A stretch of DNA of 64,000 nt from Sphingomonas alba. Lineage in GTDB: Bacteria > Pseudomonadota > Alphaproteobacteria > Sphingomonadales > Sphingomonadaceae. Shown here in pieces: positions 32,788 through 41,600 of the stretch. The first letter of the stretch is position 1; each line of letters begins with the position of its first letter. Location: positions 248,001 through 312,000 of the forward strand of contig NZ_JAMGBD010000002.1 of the NCBI RefSeq assembly GCF_023516555.1, in the 5' to 3' direction. A model generated the notes under the pieces. It was not told the DNA's origin. It did not search any database and saw only the letters and a program-made list of their open reading frames with translations. A program made the translations under genes and the position numbers.

Positions 32788-35199
32788 ATGAACAACGACA
32801 GGATTGGATCACTTCGGGCGGATGTAGACTTTCGCGAGGATGTCTTGGCTTTGCGGGAACGCGCGCTCAGTGAAGCGTCGGCTAATACCAAGGAAGCATC
32901 CGACCGGATTGCTGAGCTGAAGGCCAGCCAGCCGGAGCGCGTTGAGAAGGCGCGCGAGGCGTTTGCTGCGGCCAAGGAAGCCAAGCGGCTTTCTGACGAG
33001 GCGAGGGCCGCGGCCAGGCGGGAAGTTGATGCGGCACAGCGTCGGGTCCAAGTCCTGCAGCGCGCGCATGCCTACATCGGCCCGCATGACCCCAAGGAAA
33101 TTGCGAAAGGTGCCGTAGACGCATTGCGCGAAAGCGAAGCACTGACTGAAGGCGACAATTTGCCGGAGCGCTTGGGAGTGGCGGCTGAACTGACTGACGG
33201 CGACTTTCGGGAAACGGTGACTGAGCTTATTGAAGAGGCAAGCCGCAGTGCTGCGATAGCTCGAGAGAGGCTTGCTGGGTTGCCGTCCGCCGCAGCGGTT
33301 GTGACCTCGTGGGGCCTGTCTCATCGCTCGCCGGCCGATATCGACACGGCCCGCTTAGATCAGGCGGTCGCGGATGCTGAGCGAGCCCTTGAACACGCGG
33401 AGCGCGAGCCTGACACGTCCCACTTGAAGCTGTGCCGCGATGCGGAGACGAGCGCGGCTGAGGCTGTGGCCGCGGCCAAATCTGAAATTGCCGCTGCAAG
33501 GGAGGCGCTTGCTGTTGGGGAGAGCGAGCTTGAGGAAGAGGCTCGCCAACGGGCGAGGATCCGAGAGGCTGCGGGCATCGGCGCTGTCGAGGCCGGAGAG
33601 TACCGGGCCTATTCGGTCAATGTCGACTTTCATTTGAGCCTGAATGGCATCGGCATAGAAGAAGTTCGCGCGCTTCATTCGAGTGAGGATTGCGATTTCT
33701 GCGAGCTGAGCTTTGAACAGGTCCAGCTGGTCCATAAAGAGCTGCGGTCGCGGATGTCGCGCTGGCATGAAGCACTTAGGCGGATGGGCTGCGTTGCTGG
33801 CGGCTTGATTGAGGCGCCTTACACCGGGGTCACCGACACGGGTTATTTCCTGCTGGTGCGCGGCGATGCCGACCTGCCGATATACAGCCCGCATTGGGAC
33901 GCGGATGGGGAGCAACTTCCTTGCCTTGGCATGCTCTCTCAGATTCCGGTTGAAGGCGTTCCGGGCGCTGAGCTTTCCCTTGTGGCGTGGGCTCATCCGT
34001 CCTCCATCGAGGAGGCCTATGACGCTCTGATCAATCTTTCTCACAGCCACCCGGTTGATGAATGGGGAGCCAAGCGAACGCCTGGCCGACTTCCGAAGGC
34101 CGATGAGCAGGTGTCTGACTGGCTGGCGCGTGTTGCGCTTTCGCAGAAGGCGACGAAGTTTTACGGCCGGCGCCTGAGGACGTTTGGTCTTAACCTACTG
34201 GCTGCGGTGAACTACCCGCATCCCGATGCTCCTGCCCGTCCTAAGGCACTTATCGACGGCCTGCTGTTCAGCGGTTACGTGGCGGTTCTGGGCGGCGCGG
34301 GCGGCGCGGGTAAGTCGACGTTCCTGCACAACATGCTCGCGGTGCTGAACGCACCGATAGACGCGCCCAATCAATTTCTTGGGCGGGATGTCACCAGGCA
34401 ATTCCCCGTCGCGTTCTTCGCCAGCGAGGGGACCGAGGAAGAGTTCGCTTACCGGTCGGATCACTACGAACGGCGCTGGGGCGATAGCTCGCTCCTCTAT
34501 CAGCGCGTCAATGCGGACGAGCTGAGCGCCCGTCTGGACGAACTGCGCGACCTGATCCTTCGGTCTGAAATGGAGGTTGGCGCGCTGGTGGTCGACAGCT
34601 TTCGCGGCACGACAAGCGCCAGTGAGAATTCGTCCGAGGAAGTCAGGGGCTACTATCAGCGGCTCATCGACTTTGCGGAAGAGACCGACTGGGCGGTCGT
34701 CGTCTCGCATCACTTGACCAAGGGCGATCCTAAGAGTTTTGCCGACCTGAAGAGCAAGATGCGCGGCTCTGGCGAGCATCTGAATTCGGTGCGGCTCGCG
34801 TTCGGCCTTATGTCGAGGAAGAACGGGCAGAGGGAATTCGGCGTTCTCAAAAGCAACGTGCCTCGCGAATTCATGTGGCTTGGTGAGGGTGAGAGCGTCA
34901 CGCTCCATAGCGATGCCGAGACGCACAGCTTTGAGTTGGTGGAAGCCAATCCTCAGAAGGAAGCTCAGGCCGCTACCGTGTCCGATGCGGAGCTGCAGCG
35001 TGTTCTCAGTGCTGTCGCGGCATGCAACGCGTCCGGCGTCGCTGTCCGTCGCTCCGGCTCGTCCGGCATATTTGAGCTTAGGTTGCCGGAGCTGGAGGGC
35101 ATGTCGCGTTCTGTCGCCCGATCCGCTTTCGATACCTTGGTTGCCTCCGACCGGCTGAGAGCCGGAGCGAATGGCATGACCGCGATGGAAGCTGGCTGA
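32788..35199 (+). CDS. Coiled-coil / RepA-like (AAA_25-type) ATPase
   Basis: 803 residues from ATG 32788, behind a GGGTGGGA site. Residues 1 to about 265 are coiled coil. A Cys-containing domain follows (SSEDCDFCELSF). Then comes a RecA-fold ATPase: Walker A GGAGGAGKSTFLHN near 502-515, Walker B ALVVDSFRG near 598, and a sensor-like VVSHHLTKGD. A winged-helix-like tail begins around 735 (AELQRVLSAVAACNASG). The core matches AAA_25/RepA hexameric helicase-type proteins of plasmids and phages. The long N-terminal coiled coil is not usual for RepA. Role inferred: replication or maintenance of the element. Confidence 0.75.
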   Translation: MNNDRIGSLRADVDFREDVLALRERALSEASANTKEASDRIAELKASQPERVEKAREAFAAAKEAKRLSDEARAAARREVDAAQRRVQVLQRAHAYIGPHDPKEIAKGAVDALRESEALTEGDNLPERLGVAAELTDGDFRETVTELIEEASRSAAIARERLAGLPSAAAVVTSWGLSHRSPADIDTARLDQAVADAERALEHAEREPDTSHLKLCRDAETSAAEAVAAAKSEIAAAREALAVGESELEEEARQRARIREAAGIGAVEAGEYRAYSVNVDFHLSLNGIGIEEVRALHSSEDCDFCELSFEQVQLVHKELRSRMSRWHEALRRMGCVAGGLIEAPYTGVTDTGYFLLVRGDADLPIYSPHWDADGEQLPCLGMLSQIPVEGVPGAELSLVAWAHPSSIEEAYDALINLSHSHPVDEWGAKRTPGRLPKADEQVSDWLARVALSQKATKFYGRRLRTFGLNLLAAVNYPHPDAPARPKALIDGLLFSGYVAVLGGAGGAGKSTFLHNMLAVLNAPIDAPNQFLGRDVTRQFPVAFFASEGTEEEFAYRSDHYERRWGDSSLLYQRVNADELSARLDELRDLILRSEMEVGALVVDSFRGTTSASENSSEEVRGYYQRLIDFAEETDWAVVVSHHLTKGDPKSFADLKSKMRGSGEHLNSVRLAFGLMSRKNGQREFGVLKSNVPREFMWLGEGESVTLHSDAETHSFELVEANPQKEAQAATVSDAELQRVLSAVAACNASGVAVRRSGSSGIFELRLPELEGMSRSVARSAFDTLVASDRLRAGANGMTAMEAG

Positions 35200-35264
35200 A
35201 ATTCGTTTCGGCAGTAGAACGTACCACCGTCCCTAACCACCAGCCCCAGAAGGACATTTTGCCT

Positions 35265-35420
35265 ATGCGTACACTGCACACGATTTTCGTTCGGCCTGGC
35301 ACCCCTATGGCGGACGTGTTTTCTCATTGGCACCGCACCCGGCCGGAAAACTCGCTTGGGTGCTTCAGCTATCGCGTCGATGCCAACGCGCCGCCGATAC
35401 CCGTATGCGAGATTTTCTAG
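35265..35420 (+). CDS. Small hypothetical protein, 51 aa
   Basis: ATG 35265, ten bases after AAGGA, opens MRTLHTIFVRPGTPMADVF and ends VCEIF. It lies in the operon direction, 65 bp after the ATPase gene. Its last 16 bases overlap the next small frame. No family recognised; reality rests on the ribosome site and protein-like composition. Confidence 0.45.
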   Translation: MRTLHTIFVRPGTPMADVFSHWHRTRPENSLGCFSYRVDANAPPIPVCEIF

Positions 35421-35569
35421 CTCTCGCCCTCTACAGCTACGCCGCAGTCGGGGCTCCCAACCCCGGCTCCGGCAAGCGGTTCATGGCGAGCTGGGCGCGC
35501 TCGGCTTTTCTATTCATCGCAGCCCTCGATCCGTTTCCCGTCATCTATGTCGACGCTAGCAAGCTGTAG
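35405..35569 (+). CDS. Small hypothetical membrane-associated protein, 54 aa
   Basis: ATG 35405 lies within the end of the previous small gene. The product starts MRDFLALALYSYAAVGAPN and has a second hydrophobic stretch ARSAFLFIAALDPFPVIY, so one or two membrane-embedded helices are possible. It ends six bases before the zinc-ribbon gene. Translation would depend on coupling, as no ribosome site is visible. Confidence 0.4.
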   Translation: MRDFLALALYSYAAVGAPNPGSGKRFMASWARSAFLFIAALDPFPVIYVDASKL

Positions 35570-35574
35570 GGCCC

Positions 35575-36063
35575 ATGCTGCGAACGAACCTTTTCAAGTA
35601 TTGCCCCCGGTGTGAGCAGTCGAAGCTGCGCGCCGAATTCAACAAGGAAGCCAGAAACAAGGACGGCCTGGCGCGGCGCTGCAAGCTATGTAGCCGGGCG
35701 CTGCACAAGGCATGGAGGGATTCCAAGCCCAAGGCGCCGCATAAGACTACCGATTTCGGCCCGTGGTTCGATCCGTGGCGAATCAAGCCTTACCGGCAGA
35801 ACCGCGTCAGGGATGTGGTTAGAGCGGCCTCTGGACCGTTGCTGATGAGTGAGGTCGCGGCCAAGGCTCGTCTTCATATCTACACCGTCAATCGCTGCCT
35901 CCTTCGGCTGCACGAAAGGGGCCTAGTCTCCCGTCACAAGCTGCCGATGCGGGTAGCTGCGTTCTGTTGGAAGACGCGAACAAGGAAGCCCGGCACGGGC
36001 ACGCGAATGCTGTACGTTTATAGCTGGTCTGGGCCCGTCGAATCCTCCCCCAATCGGCCATGA
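35575..36063 (+). CDS. Zinc-ribbon plus winged-helix protein
   Basis: 162 residues. The N-terminal part has two CxxC knuckles, KYCPRCEQSK and RRCKLCSRA, separated by a basic segment EFNKEARNKDGLA; this resembles the zinc knuckle of endonuclease VII/HNH-type phage proteins but no HNH core is seen. The C-terminal part looks like a winged helix (MSEVAAKARLHIYTVNRCL then LHERGLVSRHKLP). Probably a DNA-binding regulator or nuclease accessory of the element. Confidence 0.6.
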   Translation: MLRTNLFKYCPRCEQSKLRAEFNKEARNKDGLARRCKLCSRALHKAWRDSKPKAPHKTTDFGPWFDPWRIKPYRQNRVRDVVRAASGPLLMSEVAAKARLHIYTVNRCLLRLHERGLVSRHKLPMRVAAFCWKTRTRKPGTGTRMLYVYSWSGPVESSPNRP

Positions 36064-36160
36064 ATTTCCCAATTATCCACTAGGAGATGCGAGCAATTCG
36101 GGTAGTATGATACCCGGGCATTAGCCGGGCTTCGGCGCGGCAAACGGTGGGGAAGTCATT

Positions 36161-37294
36161 ATGGCGCGCGGCTCTAACCCCTTCTACTACGGCGCTGAAC
36201 GCAACTTAGGCGATGCGCTCGGCCAAACGCTCGGGCGCGCGATCTTTGGTGATCCTGAGCTGAGGGCCCAGCAGGAGCTTCAGCGTCAGCAGACCGCGAA
36301 TTACGCCGCACAGGCTGCTGAGGCTCAGGCCCACAGCGGGCTCTACGGCGCGCAGGCGGCGGACCAAGCGGCGCGCACGGCAGCTCGCAATCAGTTCGGT
36401 TCGCTTGCGCAATCGCTGCTTGATGCGTCTCTACCGCAGCTTGTCGCGGCTCCGGCCGGCGCTGACCCTCTGGCCCCTCTTCCTGATCCGGCGCCCGCAT
36501 TCGACCGGCAAGGGTTCCAGCGCTCCATTGTCCCGTTCATCGCGGCGCTCGCCGGGGCGCAGGAAAACCCGAACGTGGGCGACACTGTGCAGGCTCTCGG
36601 GGCCTATCTTGGCGATGACCAATTCGCTCGCCGTGCGCTGGTTGCTGGCGGCAAGACGCCTGGCAAGGAATTCGCTCTTACGGCGGATCGCGCCGACGCG
36701 ATCGCGGCGCAGGAATACGCCAAGGACCGCGACGTTGCGACGATCAACAACGCCAGCGATATTCCGATTGCGCGCATACAAGCCGCGACTGCAGCTCGCG
36801 GTCAGGACATCGGCGCTGCGACAACGCGCCGCGGTCAAGACATCGGCGCCTCGACCACGAGGCGCGGGCAGGACGTCACCGCCGCGACGACGCGCCGGGG
36901 CGTGAGTGCGAGTCCGCCTAGGGTCAGCCAAGAAATGCTTACGAATCTCTTCGGCGATGGAACGGAAACCAAAACTGAGAAGAAAGGCGAGCTTGGTCGC
37001 CAGCTCGTGGCTCGCGGCTATCCTGAAGGCCTGAGCGACAAAGGCGAGGCCTCGGTACGCGGCGAAATCATCAGCCGCTTTCAGCAGACTGGGAACCCCG
37101 TTCAGGCGGTAAAAGACACGCTGGACGGTCGGCAAAAGCAGATCGACGCCCGCAAGAACAGGGCACTGGCGCAGAAGGTTCAGGGATATAGTGCCGACGA
37201 ACTCAAGAGCGAGGCGAGGGAGGCGATCGGTAGGGGCGCCTCCCCTCAGGTGGTGCGCCAGCGCTTCAAGTCTCTGACCGGACAGAACCTCTAA
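36161..37294 (+). CDS. Phage-like Ala/Gln-rich protein with RGQDIGAxTTR repeats
   Basis: 377 residues. Begins MARGSNPFYYGAERNLGDAL, then a long Ala/Gln-rich helix. Around residues 213-248 there are three to four tandem copies of an 11-residue unit (RGQDIGAATTR, RGQDIGASTTR, RGQDVTAATTR). A basic helical C-terminus follows. The composition recalls internal virion or scaffold-like proteins of podoviruses, but I cannot name a family. No capsid, portal or terminase gene accompanies it, so it may be a remnant or a satellite-specific protein. Confidence 0.55.
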   Translation: MARGSNPFYYGAERNLGDALGQTLGRAIFGDPELRAQQELQRQQTANYAAQAAEAQAHSGLYGAQAADQAARTAARNQFGSLAQSLLDASLPQLVAAPAGADPLAPLPDPAPAFDRQGFQRSIVPFIAALAGAQENPNVGDTVQALGAYLGDDQFARRALVAGGKTPGKEFALTADRADAIAAQEYAKDRDVATINNASDIPIARIQAATAARGQDIGAATTRRGQDIGASTTRRGQDVTAATTRRGVSASPPRVSQEMLTNLFGDGTETKTEKKGELGRQLVARGYPEGLSDKGEASVRGEIISRFQQTGNPVQAVKDTLDGRQKQIDARKNRALAQKVQGYSADELKSEAREAIGRGASPQVVRQRFKSLTGQNL

Positions 37295-37359
37295 ATGGCC
37301 GGAGTGATGGCCAGGGTGGAAGCTGGGCGGGGCCCGGCGAAATGGTGGGAGATCGACTG

Positions 37360-37704
37360 ATGTGTTTTTTCGGAAATCGTGTCGTGCAGGCGCTTGGTAA
37401 GGGCTTTAATGACTATCAAGAGCGGCAACAGAAACGTGCTGAAGCTGAGGATCAGGCGGTTGCGGAACGAGATGCCAAGAATGCGGGCATCGATGCCGTG
37501 CTAGGAACATTGAATTCGGAAAGGCAAGCGACCAGTCAGGAGCTGCAGGCGGTGGGTCAATCGCTGCAACAGCTCCCCGTGAATGCGCTTATTACGAGTC
37601 AGGACATGGCCGCTTTGGGCCTGTCGCCGCTTGCCTCTGCCATCGCAGACATAGGTCGATACGGGCTTGGTCCGCGCTCCCAAGGCGTACAACAGTTCTA
37701 TTAG
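37360..37704 (+). CDS. Hypothetical helical protein
   Basis: 114 residues from ATG 37360, about eight bases after GGGAG (a second ATG at 37342 lies before that site). MCFFGNRVVQALGKGFNDYQ leads to a charged coiled region (QERQQKRAEAEDQAVAERDAK) and ends GRYGLGPRSQGVQQFY. It sits 65 bp after the repeat-bearing gene and may be its partner. Family unknown. Confidence 0.55.
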   Translation: MCFFGNRVVQALGKGFNDYQERQQKRAEAEDQAVAERDAKNAGIDAVLGTLNSERQATSQELQAVGQSLQQLPVNALITSQDMAALGLSPLASAIADIGRYGLGPRSQGVQQFY

Positions 37705-37832
37705 GCGACGCCGCCCGCGTTCGCCGCCTCGCCGTCGCCAGACACACCCCCACCCACGTTGTCCGGTGGCGGCGAGGCAATCCTGTCTATGATCCGGCCT
37801 GTTGGCTTCTAAGCCCAAGCCACGAAAGCCGC

Positions 37833-38132
37833 TTAAGGAGAAGCCTCGGGAGGCTCGTCAGCCGTATGTGGGTGATGGAATTTCGAAGGCTCGCCCACTG
37901 CCTTGGGATCAGAAGTATCGACCCTCATGAGGTAATACCTTGGCTTTGGCACTGGCGGGATGCCCAAGGGAGGCGGATTTGCTTCGTGCCGCGTCCGCTC
38001 AACTTCGATCTCAATGTCGGCCAGTTGCTGCGACAGTCTTGAGAACGTGTTCATGAATAGAAGCAGCGATTGCTCTGCGATCTCGGCGCGCCTGTTGCGC
38101 GCGTGATTCAAACTGCACTCGGGACAAGCCAA
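37833..38132 (-). CDS. Hypothetical protein with N-terminal CxxC, TTG start
   Basis: 99 residues. TTG 38132 lies six bases after a perfect GGAGG. The product begins MACPECSLNHARNRRAEIAEQ, has a helical centre (RLSQQLADIEIEVERTR) and a Pro-rich tail. The CxxC could be half of a metal knuckle. The tail is antisense to a small basic plus-strand frame, so only one of the two may be real there. Confidence 0.45.
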   Translation of the reverse strand: MACPECSLNHARNRRAEIAEQSLLLFMNTFSRLSQQLADIEIEVERTRHEANPPPLGIPPVPKPRYYLMRVDTSDPKAVGEPSKFHHPHTADEPPEASP

Positions 38133-38254
38133 ACCTTACCTCCGTTCGCCCGAGCAACATCCGTTATGGTTGTGAAATGAAACCCGTCAAGCCCAATATT
38201 GATTTGTAGGACTCGCAATTCTAACAACTGAATTCGGCGTGCCGAATGCCGTTA

Positions 38255-38290
38255 GCCCGCCAGTTTACAAGACTGGCGGGCCTCTTTTTC
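38255..38290 (+). terminator. Rho-independent terminator upstream of the RHS locus
   Basis: GCCCGCCAGT and ACTGGCGGGC form a perfect ten-pair stem with a seven-base loop, followed by CTCTTTTT. It insulates the RHS genes from upstream transcription on the plus strand. Confidence 0.88.
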
Positions 38291-38396
38291 TTAACCGATA
38301 TTTAACCATCATTGGCCGGGCCGCGCAGGGGACCCTTCCCCCGAGTTCGAAATCGTGTACGGTTACGGAGCCGAATCGAATCGCGGGAGTGCTGCG

Positions 38397-38627
38397 ATGC
38401 GACGATTTGTGCGTTCTGAAATCATCACTGGCTTGCTGACTGCTACGGGCGTGGCGCTCGCCATGAGCGCCGAGGCGTCGGAAACCATCAACTACACCTA
38501 TGACGCGCGCGGGCGGCTGATCACCGTCAATCGAACGGGCTCGGTCAACAATGGGGTCAACACGACCTACAACATCGACAAGGCCGAGAACCGTCTGAAC
38601 AAGACTACGACCGGCTCACCCAACTAG
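38397..38627 (+). CDS. Mini RHS protein: signal peptide plus single YD repeat
   Basis: 76 residues from ATG 38397, seven bases after GGGAG. A signal peptide (VRSEIITGLLTATGVALAMS) is followed by one RHS/YD repeat, INYTYDARGRLITVNRTGS, and a short tail (NIDKAENRLNKTTTG). It stands 66 bp before the full-length RHS gene. Either an exported accessory protein or a relic of a duplicated RHS core. Confidence 0.6.
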   Translation: MRRFVRSEIITGLLTATGVALAMSAEASETINYTYDARGRLITVNRTGSVNNGVNTTYNIDKAENRLNKTTTGSPN

Positions 38628-38693
38628 CCCTGACGCTCCTCCCGCTACTCGGTGCGGGCTCTCCCAAAATCATCCTGTTCAAAGGAAAGCCTT

Positions 38694-41600
38694 GTGATTC
38701 ATCGAGCATTGCGTTTCGCCATATTGGCCAGCAGCGCGCTTGCCGCGCCCGTCTACGGACAGGCCGTTCTTGTCCCGCCAACGCGCCAGCTGATCGACGA
38801 CAACAGCGTCGACCTGTTTCGCGGCCTCTACACGGTCGATGAGCCGGTCGCGACAATCGGCGGCAGCCAAGGGCTAGACCTCCGCAGGATCAACGTAGGT
38901 GCGGGCTGGACAAATAACATCATTGCCAATTTGCAGAGCAGCGGGAGCACCTTCTTCGCGACCGTCAATGGCCGCACCGACCGCTTTACAAAGTCAGGCA
39001 GTACTTACACCCCGACCGAAGCCAATGGCTCCTCGCTAACATTCGCCAGCAATATTTACACCTACACGGCCCGCGACGGGACGACCGTCACCTTCAACAA
39101 GGCGATCGTCAACACGGGCTTCGACCCTTACGGCAACGAAGGATTGGTGACCGCCATTGTCAGGCCAAACGGCCAGCGGCTCGACTACAACTACGACCTG
39201 CGCACCTACTGCGTCTTCTTCAATGGGGATTTCTGCCAGGGTGGGTTCAAGGACGTCCGTCGGCTCCAGTCGGTGACGACGGCTTACGGCTATATCGCGG
39301 AATATTCTTATTTCACCGACGATCTCGATGACGCCTCGGGGCTGACGAGCTGGTTCTTGGTAACCGACATCACGCTTCGTAACCGGTCATACGACCCGGC
39401 GAGCCAGACATGGCCCAGCCAGACGAATCCCAATCAATTGCTGAATACCTTTACCGGCACCGCCATTACCGGGGTCAAACGCCCCGGCAGCTCCAGCAAT
39501 GACATTACCATTGCCTATTCGAGCGGCAAGGTGAGCTCGATCACCGATCATGCCGGCACCACGACCTATGGCTATGCTGATGCTTCCGGGAACCGGACGG
39601 TCACCGTTACTAACAGCTTGAGCCAGGTCAGCACCTACGTCTTCAATATCAGCAGCGAGCGGCTCACCAGCTTCACTGACGCGCTCAGCAACACGACGAC
39701 CTACGCTTACGACAGCAGCGCCCGGCTAACCAAGATCACCAAGCCGGAAGGCAATTACACGCAATACACCTATGACGCGCGAGGCAACGTCACAGAAGTA
39801 CGGAACGTCGACAAGACCGGCACTTCGAGTAGCGCCGACATCGTCACGACGGCATCTTTCCCATCCTCCTGCACCAGCCCCGTCACGTGCAACCAGCCGA
39901 CCAGCACCACCGACGCGCGCGGCAATACGACCGACTATACCTACGATTCCACCCACGGAGGCGTTCTGACTGTCACTGGCCCGGCGCCGACCAGTGGCGC
40001 GACCCGGCCCAAGCAAACCTTCACTTATGTCACCGCCCAGGCACAAATCAGGAATACGTCGGGGACAATCGTCGGCACCGGGCAGAACGTCACGCTTCCC
40101 CAGTCCATCTCGCAATGCGCGACGACGGCGAGCTGCTCGGGCGGGTCGGACGAGGTCAAATTCACCGTCACCTACGGCACGACTGGAGTGGCCAACAATT
40201 TGCTGCCGACACAGGTCGCGAAGGGCAACGGGACCGGCACGCTGACCGCCACCACCAAGCTCGCCTATGACACCATAGGCAATCTAACCTCGGTCGACGG
40301 ACCGCTTTCCGGTACCGACGACACAACCACCGCACTGTATGACAGCCTTCGTCGACAGATCGGTGTCATCTCCGCTGACCCGGATGGCGCCGGAGGACGC
40401 CCGCGGCTCGCGTCGAAGAAGACATTCGCCACCAACGGAGACTTGACCAAGATCGAGACCGGCACGGTCACGGGGACCACGTTCAGCGACCTCAACTCCA
40501 TGACCGTCGCCCAGACCGTCGATATGACCTATGACGCCGATGGGCTGAAGTTGACCGACAAGTTGAGCGGCGGTGGGTCGGCCCAGACACTCACCCAATT
40601 TAGTTACGATACTGCCCACCGCCTGCAATGCACCGCGCAGCGGATGAACCCTTCGGAATTCGGTAGCCTGCCAGGCGACGCCTGCACTCTCGACACGCAG
40701 GGAAGCTACGGCCCGGATCGCATCACCAAGACTTTGAGGGACAGCGACGGGCGCCCGAATGAGATCAAGGTCGCGTTCGGCATATCGGGCGAGGAGGCCA
40801 GCGAGCGCAAGCTGAGCTACAACGCCAACGGTACGCTGCAGTATTTGATCGACGCGAATAACAATCGCACGACCTATGAGTATGACGGTTTCGATCGGCT
40901 GGTGAAGACACGCTACCCGATCACGACGATCGGTTCGAACAGCTCCAGCACCACCGATTATGAGCAGCTGTCGCTCGACAAGAACGGAAATGTCACCAGC
41001 CGCCGCCTGCGCGACGGAAACAGCATCGGCTACACCTATGACGGGCTCAACCGGCTGACCGACAAAGACTTGCCAGGCAGCGAACCGGACGCGGCCTACG
41101 CCTACGACTTACTCAATCGCCTGACCTCGGCAGTCCAAAACTCGCTGACAACCAGCCTGACTTGGGATGCGTTGTCGCGTAAGCTTACGGAAGCAACGAC
41201 CGGGCTCGGCACGGTCACCAGCGAATACGACCTCGCCGGCCGCCGCACAAAAGTCACGCTGCCGGGTTCGACCAGCCTCTTCGGCAATTACGACTACGAC
41301 GTGCTGGGGAACACGACGTCCATCCGGGAGAACGGGGCATCCTCCGGCGTCGGCGTGCTTGCTACCTATCAATATGACAGTCTCAGCCGCCGCAGCAGCG
41401 TCACGTTTGGGAACGGCGTGGTGCAGGACTACACCTATGACAACGCCTCGCGGCTGGCGACGCAGTCCAACGACCTCGCCTCAACTGCGAATGATCTCAC
41501 TCAGACCTTCAGCTACAGCCCCGCCAGCCAGATCACGAGTGTCGCCCGCAGCAACGATGCCTACGCATGGACCGGTCACAACAATGTCAATCTCTCGTCC

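Noticed and set aside
37802-37930. 42-residue basic plus-strand frame starting with TTG
   Set aside because: Protein-like (Lys/Pro-rich) but no ribosome site, and antisense to a better-supported minus-strand frame behind GGAGG. Left open rather than annotated.
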